Positions 33,738 through 42,600 of a stretch of DNA of 42,714 nt are shown piece by piece. This stretch comes from Flavobacterium anseongense (lineage in GTDB: Bacteria > Bacteroidota > Bacteroidia > Flavobacteriales > Flavobacteriaceae), in the NCBI RefSeq assembly GCF_021608185.1, contig NZ_JAKIHN010000013.1, forward strand, positions 1-42,714, read 5' to 3'. Positions within the stretch are counted from its first letter, which is position 1; each line of letters begins with the position of its first letter. The notes under the pieces are model-generated. The model saw nothing but the letters and a program-made list of their open reading frames with translations. It ran no database searches and was not told the origin of the DNA. A program made the position numbers and the translations under genes.

Positions 33738-35540
33738 ATGCTAATGGAACAATTTGTAGTATCAGCCCGTAAGTATCGCCCGCAAACGTTTAAAGACGTT
33801 GTCGGACAACAAGCGATTACCAACACTTTGCTCAACGCCATAGAAAGCAATCACCTGGCTTCTGCCCTTTTATTTACGGGTCCGAGAGGTGTTGGAAAAA
33901 CTACCTGCGCCCGAATTTTGGCTCGTAAAATTAACCAGCCCGGTTATGATGATCCAAATGAAGATTTTGCTTTTAATGTATTTGAATTGGATGCTGCTTC
34001 AAACAACTCGGTTGATGACATTAGAAACCTGATTGATCAGGTTCGAATCCCACCACAAACCGGACAATATAAAGTATATATCATTGACGAGGTTCACATG
34101 CTTTCTTCGGCTGCTTTCAATGCTTTTCTGAAAACTTTGGAAGAGCCACCAAAGCACGCTATATTTATTTTGGCTACGACCGAAAAACATAAAATTATTC
34201 CAACGATATTATCGCGTTGCCAGATTTTTGACTTTAAAAGAATTACGGTTAAAGATGCTAAAGAACATTTGGCTGAAGTAGCGAAAAGTCAGGGTGTAGC
34301 ATTTGAAGACGACGCTTTGCACATCATTGCACAAAAAGCAGATGGGGCTATGCGTGATGCTTTGTCGATTTTTGACCGAGTAGTTTCGTATTGCGGAAAT
34401 AACTTAACGCGTCAGGCGGTTACGGAGAATCTGAATGTTTTGGATTATGAAACCTACATTAACATAACCGATTTGATTTTGGAACACAAAATCCCGGAAG
34501 TATTGTTGGCGTATAATGATATTTTATCCAAAGGATTTGATGGTCATCATTTCATTGCCGGATTGGCATCGCATTTCAGAGACTTATTAGTTGCCAAAAA
34601 CCCGGCTACACTTTCGTTGTTAGAAATGGGTGAAGCAGCACAAAAATTATACGGGCAACAATCGCAAAAAGTATCGCAGGAGTTTTTGTTAAAAGGCATC
34701 GACATTGCAAACGATTGTGATTTGAAATATAAAGTTTCTCAAAACCAACGCCTTTTGGTAGAACTCGCGCTAATGCAATTAAGCTCTATCGGTTTTGATG
34801 GAGAAAAAAAAAAGCCTGAGTTTATAATTCCGCCTACGTATTATCGTAAAAATGATTATTCGATTGCTGAAGTACGAGGTACGAAGTACGAAGTACAAAG
34901 TGTTGACGTTTCTGAAAGCAGAAAGCTGGAAGCTGGAAGCCAAAAGTTGGAAGAAATAAAAGTAGATGAAGTTATTCAAAAAGTTGAAGAACTCCCAACT
35001 ATTAATCCAAAACCGATAACAGACAACCGACAACCGACAACCCATAACCCACAACCGATAACAGATAACGGACAACCAAAAGTTTCCGCTATGTCTTTAG
35101 CCAGCATTCGTGCTAAGAAAGAAATGGCCGAGACACTGAAATCAACCGTTAAAGAAGTAGTTCAGCACGTTAATGAACCTTTTACCGAAACGGAAATGCT
35201 CGAGCAATGGTTAAAATACGCGCAACGTATGGAAGATAAAGGCTACCGAATCATAGCCTCTTTGTTAACTATTAATGACCCAATTCTTGAAGGGACAACC
35301 ATTATTCATGAGTTGCCGAATGAAAGCTCAAAGATAGATTTTGAAAAAGAAAGACCTGATCTTTTGGGTTACTTACGCGGAAAACTGCACAATCACGATA
35401 TTTCTATAGAAGTAAAAGTGAATGAAACTTTGGTGCTCAAAAAAAGCTATACAGCACAAGACAAATACAATCGTTTGGTTGAATTGAATCCGAATTTAGA
35501 ACTGATGCGGAATTTGTTTGGGTTGGAAGTGAATGAGTAA
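33738..35540 (+). CDS. dnaX: DNA polymerase III subunits tau and (predicted) gamma
   Basis: The 600-residue clamp-loader ATPase. Walker A is GPRGVGKTT (about 48-56); VYIIDEVHML (about 113-122) carries the DExx box; TTEKHKIIPTILSRCQIFDF (about 151-170) holds the SRC arginine-finger motif. Domains I-III end near residue 350. Unlike the enterobacterial protein, the CxxC zinc module after CARILARKI is missing (the text reads NQPGYDDPNEDFAFNVFELD). At 34804-34813 an A10 run, codons GAA AAA AAA AAG, contains the in-frame slippery heptamer A AAA AAG; one base back gives GCC TGA, ending a roughly 360-residue gamma form. The linker (about 377-447) is built partly of heptamer DNA repeats. The C-terminal tau part (about 452-600) should bind polymerase core and helicase. 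Confidence 0.93.
   Translation: MLMEQFVVSARKYRPQTFKDVVGQQAITNTLLNAIESNHLASALLFTGPRGVGKTTCARILARKINQPGYDDPNEDFAFNVFELDAASNNSVDDIRNLIDQVRIPPQTGQYKVYIIDEVHMLSSAAFNAFLKTLEEPPKHAIFILATTEKHKIIPTILSRCQIFDFKRITVKDAKEHLAEVAKSQGVAFEDDALHIIAQKADGAMRDALSIFDRVVSYCGNNLTRQAVTENLNVLDYETYINITDLILEHKIPEVLLAYNDILSKGFDGHHFIAGLASHFRDLLVAKNPATLSLLEMGEAAQKLYGQQSQKVSQEFLLKGIDIANDCDLKYKVSQNQRLLVELALMQLSSIGFDGEKKKPEFIIPPTYYRKNDYSIAEVRGTKYEVQSVDVSESRKLEAGSQKLEEIKVDEVIQKVEELPTINPKPITDNRQPTTHNPQPITDNGQPKVSAMSLASIRAKKEMAETLKSTVKEVVQHVNEPFTETEMLEQWLKYAQRMEDKGYRIIASLLTINDPILEGTTIIHELPNESSKIDFEKERPDLLGYLRGKLHNHDISIEVKVNETLVLKKSYTAQDKYNRLVELNPNLELMRNLFGLEVNE
34804..34819 (+). promoter_or_regulatory. Predicted slippery site for dnaX gamma production
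   Basis: An A10 run followed by GCC TGA in the -1 frame. A AAA AAG is in phase with the zero frame, as in E. coli dnaX. Either -1 ribosomal slippage or RNA polymerase slippage adding one A reaches the stop at 34817-34819. Confidence 0.6.
34873..34900 (+). repeat. Heptamer array inside dnaX, TACGAAG family
   Basis: TACGAGG, TACGAAG, TACGAAG, TACAAAG, in frame within the tau linker. The same family occurs upstream of rnpB (33205-33232). Confidence 0.7.
34921..34955 (+). repeat. Heptamer array inside dnaX, GGAAGCT family
   Basis: GAAAGCT, GGAAGCT, GGAAGCC, AAAAGTT, GGAAGAA: five 7-bp units coding KLEAGSQKLEE. Confidence 0.65.
35013..35075 (+). repeat. Heptamer array inside dnaX, CCGACAA family
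   Basis: Nine 7-bp units (CCGATAA, CAGACAA, CCGACAA, CCGACAA, CCCATAA, CCCACAA, CCGATAA, CAGATAA, CGGACAA), 63 bp in total, coding a Pro/Thr/Asn/Gln linker with a 7-residue period (PITDN, QPTTHN). The same family is intergenic at 33576-33603, inverted. Confidence 0.75.
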
Positions 35541-35542
35541 TT

Positions 35543-36433
35543 TTATAAACTTCCCTGATACATTGCTTTTACAATTCCGTCAGCCAAACCAATTTTTGGG
35601 ACAAACAATTGTCGGGCACCACTCCATTTCATAGCATTTAAATAGACTTTTGTTGCTGGTATTATAACGTCGGCACGGTCAGTGTTTAATGCTAACTCGG
35701 CAATGCGTTGTTCATAAGTCAATGAATTCAAGTATTGGTATTGTGAATTTAAATATAAATACGACAACGGTTTGTCTTGCAGTTTTCCTGAAAGTTTGAA
35801 TAGTTTATTGATGTTTCCACCGGAACCAATGAGGATTACTTCATCAAATTCTTCCGTGTTGCACTTAATCCATTTTTCTATTTCTTCCCAAACAATATCG
35901 CTTACCATATTATTAAGCATACGAACTGTTCCAATTTTGAACGATTTGGATGCTATCATCTTACCATCGTCAAACAAAGAGAATTCGGTACTTCCGCCAC
36001 CAACATCAACATATAAATAAGTTTTGTCGGTTTTTAGGAAATCGTGCAAATCGGATGACGCGATTATAGTAGCTTCAATTTTTCCGTCGATGATATCAAT
36101 ATCTATATTGCACTTTTCTCTTATAATAGTAGCTACTTCTTTGCCGTTATAAGCTTCTCGCATAGCAGATGTTGCACAGGCTTTGTATTTTTCTACCTTA
36201 TATACTTTCATTAACAGTTTGAATGCTTTCATGGCATCAATCATTCTGTCAATATTTTCATCCGAGATTTCACCAACGGTAAATGCATCCTGTCCCAAAC
36301 GAATTGGCACCCGAATCAAGGCACTTTTGTTAAATTGGGTTTCTTTATCCTGTTGTTCAACAATGTTGGTAATGAGCAATCGCATGGCATTGGAACCAAT
36401 ATCAATCGCTGCATATTTTTTAATTGAAATCAT
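35543..36433 (-). CDS. ppx: Exopolyphosphatase (Ppx/GppA family)
   Basis: 296 residues, the short single-domain-pair form common in Bacteroidetes. The actin-like phosphate-binding motifs are visible: AAIDIGSNAMRLLI (8-21), KACATSAMREAYNG (about 103-116), YLYVDVGGGSTEFSLF (about 140-155) and ILIGSGGNINKL (about 200-211). It hydrolyses terminal phosphate from polyphosphate or pppGpp. Its ATG lies 9 nt downstream of the ppk1 stop, so sixA-ppk1-ppx form one operon. It is convergent with dnaX, 2 nt apart. Confidence 0.9.
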   Translation of the reverse strand: MISIKKYAAIDIGSNAMRLLITNIVEQQDKETQFNKSALIRVPIRLGQDAFTVGEISDENIDRMIDAMKAFKLLMKVYKVEKYKACATSAMREAYNGKEVATIIREKCNIDIDIIDGKIEATIIASSDLHDFLKTDKTYLYVDVGGGSTEFSLFDDGKMIASKSFKIGTVRMLNNMVSDIVWEEIEKWIKCNTEEFDEVILIGSGGNINKLFKLSGKLQDKPLSYLYLNSQYQYLNSLTYEQRIAELALNTDRADVIIPATKVYLNAMKWSGARQLFVPKIGLADGIVKAMYQGSL

Positions 36434-36439
36434 TAAATC

Positions 36440-36463
36440 TGGTTATTCGGTTATTTGGTTATT
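36440..36463. repeat. 8-bp array, AATAACC(A/G) family, copy 2 (inside the 3' end of ppk1)
   Basis: TGGTTATT, CGGTTATT, TGGTTATT on the plus strand. It supplies the last residues (NNQITE) and the stop codon of ppk1; inverted relative to 33679-33702. Confidence 0.65.
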
Positions 36464-38572
36464 TGGGTTTCCTTCAAGTCTTTCCTTATAATAGTTGTAG
36501 GTTTCGTGTTGGGCTCTGAAAATAGGTTCTCCTTCCGCACGAACACGGTATTTGTTTTCGAATTTTTCTGAATGATATCGGGCTTTTACGTTTCCTTTCC
36601 AGCCTACATTAAAGGTATCAATAATTTGTTTTTTGATATCTTCATCATATATCGGACAGGTCACTTCTACCCTTCCGTCTAAATTTCGTGTCATAAAATC
36701 GGCTGAGGAAATATAAACTTCCGGATCATCGTTATTGCAAAAAATAAAAGAGCGAGTATGTTCTAAAAAGTAATCCACAATACTAACGGCTTCTATATTT
36801 TCGCTCATTCCTTTCACGCCTGGAATTAAGGAACAAATTCCTCGCACCTGTAATTTAATCTTTACTCCGGCATTACTGGCTTCGTATAATTTATCAATCA
36901 TTGGGTAATCAGAAATACTGTTCATTTTTAAATTAATGTAAGCGGGACGACCTATGATGGCATTGTTTATTTCTCTATCAATTAACTTGTAGAACTTAGT
37001 ACGCGTGTAATGCGGTGATACGATTAAGTGTTTGTAGCGATGAATTCTGTAATTAACATCGAAGAAATCAAAGATTTTAGAGACGTCTTTCAGGATTTGT
37101 TGGTGACTGGTAAAAAGCGTTAAATCGGTGTAGATTTTGGCAGTACTTTCGTTGAAATTTCCGGTAGAAATAAAACCATATCTCTTAAGCTTTCCGTCTT
37201 CAATTCGCTCAATCAAACATATTTTACTGTGCACTTTCAATCCTTTGATTCCAAATATAAGTTCGATGCCTTCTTGTTGCATCTGTTCTGCATAGGAAAT
37301 ATTACTGGCTTCATCAAAACGCGCCTGAAGCTCGATTTGAACTGTAACTTTCTTTCCGTTTTTGGCTGCATTAATAAGCGAACTTATGATTTGAGAATTT
37401 TTTGCCAAACGATACAAAGTAATTTTTATCGAAGTTACTTTTGGATCGAGAGCGGCTTCTCGCAGGAATTTTATAACATAAGAAAAAGACTGAAACGGTG
37501 CATTTATCAGATAATCTTTTTTGGCAATTTTATTCAAAAGACTACCTTCAAATGATAAACCATCCACAGGAAGTGGCACTCTTGGAGGATACAGTAAATC
37601 AAATCGTCCAAGGTTTGGAAAGTTCATATAATCACGACGGTTGTGATACCTTCCTCCGGGAATAACTCCATCATTAACATCAATTCCCATTTTGGAAAGG
37701 AAAAATTTGAGTGTGTCTTTTTCAATATGTTGATCGTAAACAAACCGAACCGGTTCGCCAATACGTCTGTCTTTTACTGATGTTGCAATCTTCTCTAGCA
37801 TGCTTTTGCTCATGTCACTATCAATATCCAACTGGGCATCGCGAGTGATTTTTATCATGTGAGCCGAAATGCTTTCGTAATCAAAAATGCTAAAAATACT
37901 GCTCAGGTTATAGCGAATTAAATCATCAAGTAATATCAAATACTGCTTACCGTCTTTGTTGGGAAGTTCTACGATACGATTGGTGTTTTTTGGAATTTCG
38001 ATAATAGCATAACGCACTTCCGGTTTTGTTTTTTTTACCAAGCCCAACATACCCGATTTTTGCTCGCTTTTCATTACCAATTTGACTGCTAAATAACCCG
38101 ATGTGTCTTTTAACAGAGGAAATTCTGCTAAGTCATTTAAGATAATCGTAACTAGTTCCGGGCTTATTTTTTGAATAAAAAAATCTTTAATAAAATTTTC
38201 ATGCTCTTCAGAAACTTCATTTTCATCGATGATGATGATATTTTGTTTTACTAATTCCTTTTCAATTTCATTGAGTACACGCAAGCTTTCTGCCTGCTGT
38301 TTTATTACAATTTCGGTAATATCTTTAACGAGTTGTTGGGCTGAAATTCCGCCTAAAATCTTTTCTCCCGAAACGCCCGATAAACTCAAACGACGAATAG
38401 CGGCAAATCGGACACGGAAAAATTCATCTAAATTATTTGAAAAAATACCTATAAAACGAAGTCTTTCTAATAAAGGAACAGCTTCATCAGCTGCTTCCTG
38501 TAAAACTCTGGCGTTAAATGCCAGCCAACTTTTTTCTCTGTCTATATATCTAAAACCTGTACCTATACTCAT
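36443..38572 (-). CDS. ppk1: Polyphosphate kinase 1
   Basis: 709 residues. It reversibly polymerises the gamma-phosphate of ATP into polyphosphate. The N-terminal domain (SWLAFNARVLQEAAD, 15-29; IGIFSNNLDEFFRVR, 41-55) is followed by the tandem phospholipase-D-like domains: GLKVHSKICLIER has the phosphorylated His H448, and FLEHTRSFIF has the second catalytic His H605. IKITLYRLAKNSQI (382-395) binds the nucleotide base and phosphates. ISTGNFNESTAKIY (468-481) is the conserved core. The last seven codons and stop derive from the 8-bp repeat at 36440-36463, so the native C-terminus may have been altered. The stop lies 9 nt before ppx; the sixA stop is 2 nt before its ATG. Confidence 0.95.
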   Translation of the reverse strand: MSIGTGFRYIDREKSWLAFNARVLQEAADEAVPLLERLRFIGIFSNNLDEFFRVRFAAIRRLSLSGVSGEKILGGISAQQLVKDITEIVIKQQAESLRVLNEIEKELVKQNIIIIDENEVSEEHENFIKDFFIQKISPELVTIILNDLAEFPLLKDTSGYLAVKLVMKSEQKSGMLGLVKKTKPEVRYAIIEIPKNTNRIVELPNKDGKQYLILLDDLIRYNLSSIFSIFDYESISAHMIKITRDAQLDIDSDMSKSMLEKIATSVKDRRIGEPVRFVYDQHIEKDTLKFFLSKMGIDVNDGVIPGGRYHNRRDYMNFPNLGRFDLLYPPRVPLPVDGLSFEGSLLNKIAKKDYLINAPFQSFSYVIKFLREAALDPKVTSIKITLYRLAKNSQIISSLINAAKNGKKVTVQIELQARFDEASNISYAEQMQQEGIELIFGIKGLKVHSKICLIERIEDGKLKRYGFISTGNFNESTAKIYTDLTLFTSHQQILKDVSKIFDFFDVNYRIHRYKHLIVSPHYTRTKFYKLIDREINNAIIGRPAYINLKMNSISDYPMIDKLYEASNAGVKIKLQVRGICSLIPGVKGMSENIEAVSIVDYFLEHTRSFIFCNNDDPEVYISSADFMTRNLDGRVEVTCPIYDEDIKKQIIDTFNVGWKGNVKARYHSEKFENKYRVRAEGEPIFRAQHETYNYYKERLEGNPNNQITE

Positions 38573-38574
38573 AT

Positions 38575-39060
38575 TTATTTTAAATCACTTGGAAAAACAA
38601 CTTTCTTGGTAACACCTTTTTCAATTTCACTCCAAGAACTATTGTCAAATATAATATTTACAAATCCGGAAGTAGAAACATTATCTATAAAGATGTTCCC
38701 AAATTTATTGACAAAATTTGTAATTGCCTCATTGTGCCCAAAAAGAATTAAGTTATCATAATCATTTGGACATGATTTGATAATTTGTTCCAGTTTTCTT
38801 TCATCAAAAGTGTATAACTCTTCTTTAAACGTAATACTTTCTATAGGAAATGAAATGTTTTGGGCAAAAATAATGGCGGTTTCCGAAGCTCTTTTAGCAA
38901 TGCTGCTCCAAACGACAAATGATTTTGGGATTAGGTCACTAATATATGAGGAAACTAAATGTGCATCATGAATGCCTTTGTTTGTTAGCGGTCTGTCAAT
39001 ATCACGAAGCGGTGCTTCCCAACTTGATTTGGCGTGTCGAATTACTATTAGCTGTTTCAT
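38575..39060 (-). CDS. sixA: SixA-like histidine phosphatase
   Basis: 161 residues of the histidine phosphatase (phosphoglycerate mutase-like) fold. LIVIRHAKSSW (4-14) carries the phosphorylated His H9; RPLTNKG (23-29) follows; LFGHNEAI (about 110-117) supplies the second His. In other bacteria SixA dephosphorylates phosphohistidine signalling proteins. It is the first gene of the sixA-ppk1-ppx operon, 2 nt before ppk1, so a link to polyphosphate metabolism or control is suggested but not proven. A near-consensus -7 (TAAATTTA, 39092-39099) may serve it. Confidence 0.87.
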   Translation of the reverse strand: MKQLIVIRHAKSSWEAPLRDIDRPLTNKGIHDAHLVSSYISDLIPKSFVVWSSIAKRASETAIIFAQNISFPIESITFKEELYTFDERKLEQIIKSCPNDYDNLILFGHNEAITNFVNKFGNIFIDNVSTSGFVNIIFDNSSWSEIEKGVTKKVVFPSDLK

Positions 39061-39318
39061 GATAAAATATCCAAGATTATTAATAGCATAAATTTAAGTT
39101 TTTATATCATACAAAATCTATTTTATTTAAAGAGTTTAGAAACGTAAATACTGTCAAAATAATTAATTTCTAAAATTGGTTATAGAGGTTAAATTCAACT
39201 TTACTTTCATTTTGAAATTGAAACTAAAAAGAATTATAAATAATTGTTAAAAATAAAATATGTTATAAACAAGTTATTAAAATTTAATTCTTGTAGTATT
39301 TTTCTATATAAAAACGTT

Positions 39319-39356
39319 AAATTATGCACTTTATCTATAAAATTATGCACTTTATC
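39319..39356 (+). promoter_or_regulatory. Two 17-bp direct repeats, 21 bp apart, upstream of the adhesin promoter
   Basis: AAATTATGCACTTTATC occurs at 39319-39335 and 39340-39356, identical and spaced by 21 bp, two helical turns. Relative to the promoter it lies at about -46 to -84, typical of an activator site of LytTR or response-regulator type. Confidence 0.55.
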
Positions 39357-39366
39357 GATGTTTTTT

Positions 39367-39397
39367 TTGGTAGTTTGATTAAAACTATCTACTTTCG
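39367..39397 (+). promoter_or_regulatory. Promoter upstream of the right-hand adhesin
   Basis: TTG at 39367-39369, then 20 nt, then TACTTTCG at 39390-39397 (7 of 8 to TAnnTTTG). It predicts a leader of about 290 nt before ATG 39694. Confidence 0.5.
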
Positions 39398-39453
39398 AAT
39401 TGTAAAACATAAATAATTACAAAAAATTAACCCTAAAAATACCCAAATCTATC

Positions 39454-39602
39454 ATGTCAAAAATCAATATTAACCCCAAAAAAAACATAATCGAGAACTA
39501 GAATCGTTAGGAAAAATTGCATTTCGTCGATTTTTTATGCCGTTCATAGATAAAATGGTTTTTAAAAATGCACCAAAACTAATTTTGTGTATAATAGAAT
39601 AG
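39454..39602 (+). other. Small ORF broken at a poly-A run, possible leader or decayed gene
   Basis: ATG 39454 reads MSKININPKKNIIEN then TAG. An A8 run follows CCC at about 39477-39485. If it were A9, the frame would continue HNRELESLGKIAFRRFFMPF and on to a stop at 39600, giving 49 residues. No family is recognised. It could be a sequencing or slippage frameshift, a phase-variable leader, or chance. Confidence 0.25.
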
Positions 39603-39693
39603 CCCCAATTTTCTATCAACTTCATAAACGCCTACAAAAGTACTCCCTGCCCAAAATGCTGTTTTTCAAATCTATTCGACTAAACCTAACTGT

Positions 39694-42600
39694 ATGAAAT
39701 CAAATTTTACACTTTCGAAGAATTTGTGCGCTTTCTTGATACTGAATTTACTTTGTATCTCAATGTCCTTTGCGCAGACTTTTCCACCAGCCAATACATC
39801 GTGTACGTCTAAAGACCTTGAGGTTGTTGCGGCCACATTAACCGGTGGAGGTCCATGTAATTCATGTCCTACCCCGACAACAATTACACGAAACTTAATG
39901 CTGGGAATTAATAACACCACGGGGTCCACCAGAACTTCGTTTGCCTTTTGGGGAACGATAGAAATCTACAGTGGTACCACAGGTGCATTAATTTCTTCCA
40001 CAACGAGAACAGGATGTAACGGTCCACTACCAGGTGGAACAATAACCTATTTGAACTTTGGTAATATTACTTACACCTGTGGGGATGTTATCAAAATTTC
40101 TAATATCTGGGAAGCTTGGACTACTTCTGCTAATAATGAAACCTGTCCGTTAGATCCACTGAACATTTCGCCTAAGTGCGGAAAAATTCCATCTATAACA
40201 GTTAACGGTGGTGTAAACGGAGAATTTGCGAACATTGATTCACAATGTGGTTCAGCAACCGGATCATTAGATTTAACACCAACAGGAGGGACAGCTCCTT
40301 ATACTTATTTATGGACTGCTTCAGGCGGTGGTGTTATCCCTTCTGGGCAATCGACAAGCCAAGATCTTACAGGTTTGGTACCTGGAACCTATACTGTAGT
40401 AATTACAGATGCTAACGGTTGTACTATTACTAAATCTCGAACAGTTGTCGCTTCTATAGCACCTGTTCCTGTATTTACTACTGCAAATGCCATTACGGTT
40501 CCTTGTGGTACTGCCACAACAAGCTCATTAAGCTATACAAATGGTGCCTCGGGAGCTTGTTTAATAAGTGGCTCCGTTACCTCGTCTTTAAGTTCCCAAA
40601 CACCAAGTGGTGCATGTGGTGGAACAGTAGTTGAAACTTGGACATATACAGACATCTATGGCAGAACAATTACACAATCCAGAAACATAACAGTAAGTCC
40701 GGCTGCATTGCCAACCATGACTGCTCCTGCAAATATAACTGTCGCTTGTGGAGGTTTACCTGCATCAAGCACACTGCCTTTTACTAATGGATTAAGTGGT
40801 GGCTGTTTAATTAACGGAACTTCAAATCCTTCGACTTTTTCAGCAACCCCTAATGCTTGTGGCGGAACAGTAACTGAAACATGGACAGCAACAGATAGTT
40901 GCGGTAGAGCTTTGGCTCCGGTTTCAAGAATTATTACAGTAAGTCCAGCAGCTTTACCTACAATGACTGCTCCGGCAGATATTACAGTAACTTGTGGTGC
41001 ACTTCCAGCTTCAAGCACACTTCCGTTTACTAATGGATTGAGTGGTGGCTGTTTGATAAGTGGAACTTCAAACACATCAACATTTACTGCAACTCCAAAT
41101 GCTTGTGGAGGAAACGTAACTGAAACATGGACAGCAACGGATTCTTGTGGCAGAGCTTTAGCTTCTGTTTCAAGAATTATTACTGTTAGTCCGGCTGCTT
41201 TACCAACAATGACTGCTCCTGCGGATATTACAGTAACTTGTGGTGGATTGCCTGCTGCCAGTACACTTCCGTTTAGTAATGGATTAAGTGGTGGCTGTTT
41301 AATTAACGGAACTTCAAATTCATCAACATTCACAACAACAGTTCCTGGTAGTTGTAACGGAAAAGTAACTCAAACATGGACTGCAACAGACATCTGTGGC
41401 AGGGCTTTAGCTTCTGTATCAAGAACAATTACTATTGACGATACAACGGCTCCTACATTTACTGCTTTACCTGCACCGAGTACTGTGAGTTATGGTACAA
41501 CTCCATCATTCCAACAAGCTGTTGCAACTGATGCTTGTAGTTCAGTAACATTGACATTTAATGATGTGCCTACTCCAACAAATTGTAATGGCTCGTATTC
41601 AATTACAAGAACTTGGACTGCAAAAGACGTTTGTAACAATACAAGTACTGAATCACAAACAATTAATGTTAGTGCCGCAGTATTTGCAGCTAATAATGAT
41701 TCCGGAAGTTCTGTTAATGGTTATTTAGGTGGAACTTCATTTACTAATGTTCTAGTAAACGATACATTAGACGGAAGCCCAATAACAAGTTCACAAGTAA
41801 CTACTACTTTTATTTCTTCAACTAATCCCGGAGTTACATTGTCGGGAACTAATGTAGTTGTTGCTCCGGGAACTCCTGCCGGAAATTATACTTTAACTTA
41901 TCAAATTTGCGGAGTTTCAGCAACATGTAGTTGTTCAACTGCAGTAGTTACTGTTCCTGTTACCGCTACTCTTATTGATGCTGTGAATGATGCTGCTGCT
42001 CCTATCAACGGTTATGTTGGTGGAACGGCATTTACTAACGTTTTGGCTAACGATACGCTTAACGGTGCTGCAGTTATTCCTTCTCAAGTGAATACCACTT
42101 TTGTGTCTTCAACTAATGCAGGAATCACTTTATCAGGAACAAACGTACTTGTTGCTCCTGGAACACCTGCAGGATCTTATACATTAACATACCAAATATG
42201 TGAAATCTTAAATCCATCGAATTGCGACCAAGCTGTAGTTTCTGTTTCAGTTACTGCTGCAGTAATTGATGCGGTGAATGATACTGCTGCTCCTATCAAC
42301 GGTTATGTTGGTGGAACGGCTTACACTAATGTACTTTCAAATGATACACTTAACGGTGCTCCGGTTGTTCCTTCTCAGGTAAATACAACTTTTGTGTCTT
42401 CAACTAACGCAGGAATCACTTTATCAGGAACTGACGTAATCGTTGCTCCTGGTACACCTGCCGGCTCATATACATTAACATACCAAATCTGTGAAGTTTT
42501 AAATCCATCGAATTGCGACCAAGCTATAGTTTCTGTTTCAGTTACGGCTGCCGTGATTGATGCTGTGAATGATACAGCTGCTCCTATCAACGGTTATGTT

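Larger units (their letters stand above)
39061..39693. other. Long AT-rich divergent intergenic region upstream of the right-hand adhesin
   Basis: 633 nt without an intact gene, between sixA (minus) and the adhesin (plus). It holds a 17-bp direct repeat (39319-39356), a -33/-7 promoter pair (39367-39397), and a roughly 150-nt broken small ORF (39454-39602). The rest is very AT-rich with no recognisable feature. Confidence 0.7.

Noticed and set aside
34779..35075. Minus-strand ORF opposite the dnaX linker
   Set aside because: Made by the heptamer repeats read in reverse; low complexity and no start context.
40656..41333. Minus-strand ORF with strong internal repeats
   Set aside because: It is the antisense shadow of the HYR-like repeats of the adhesin; the plus frame has the signal peptide, SprB repeat and family patterns.
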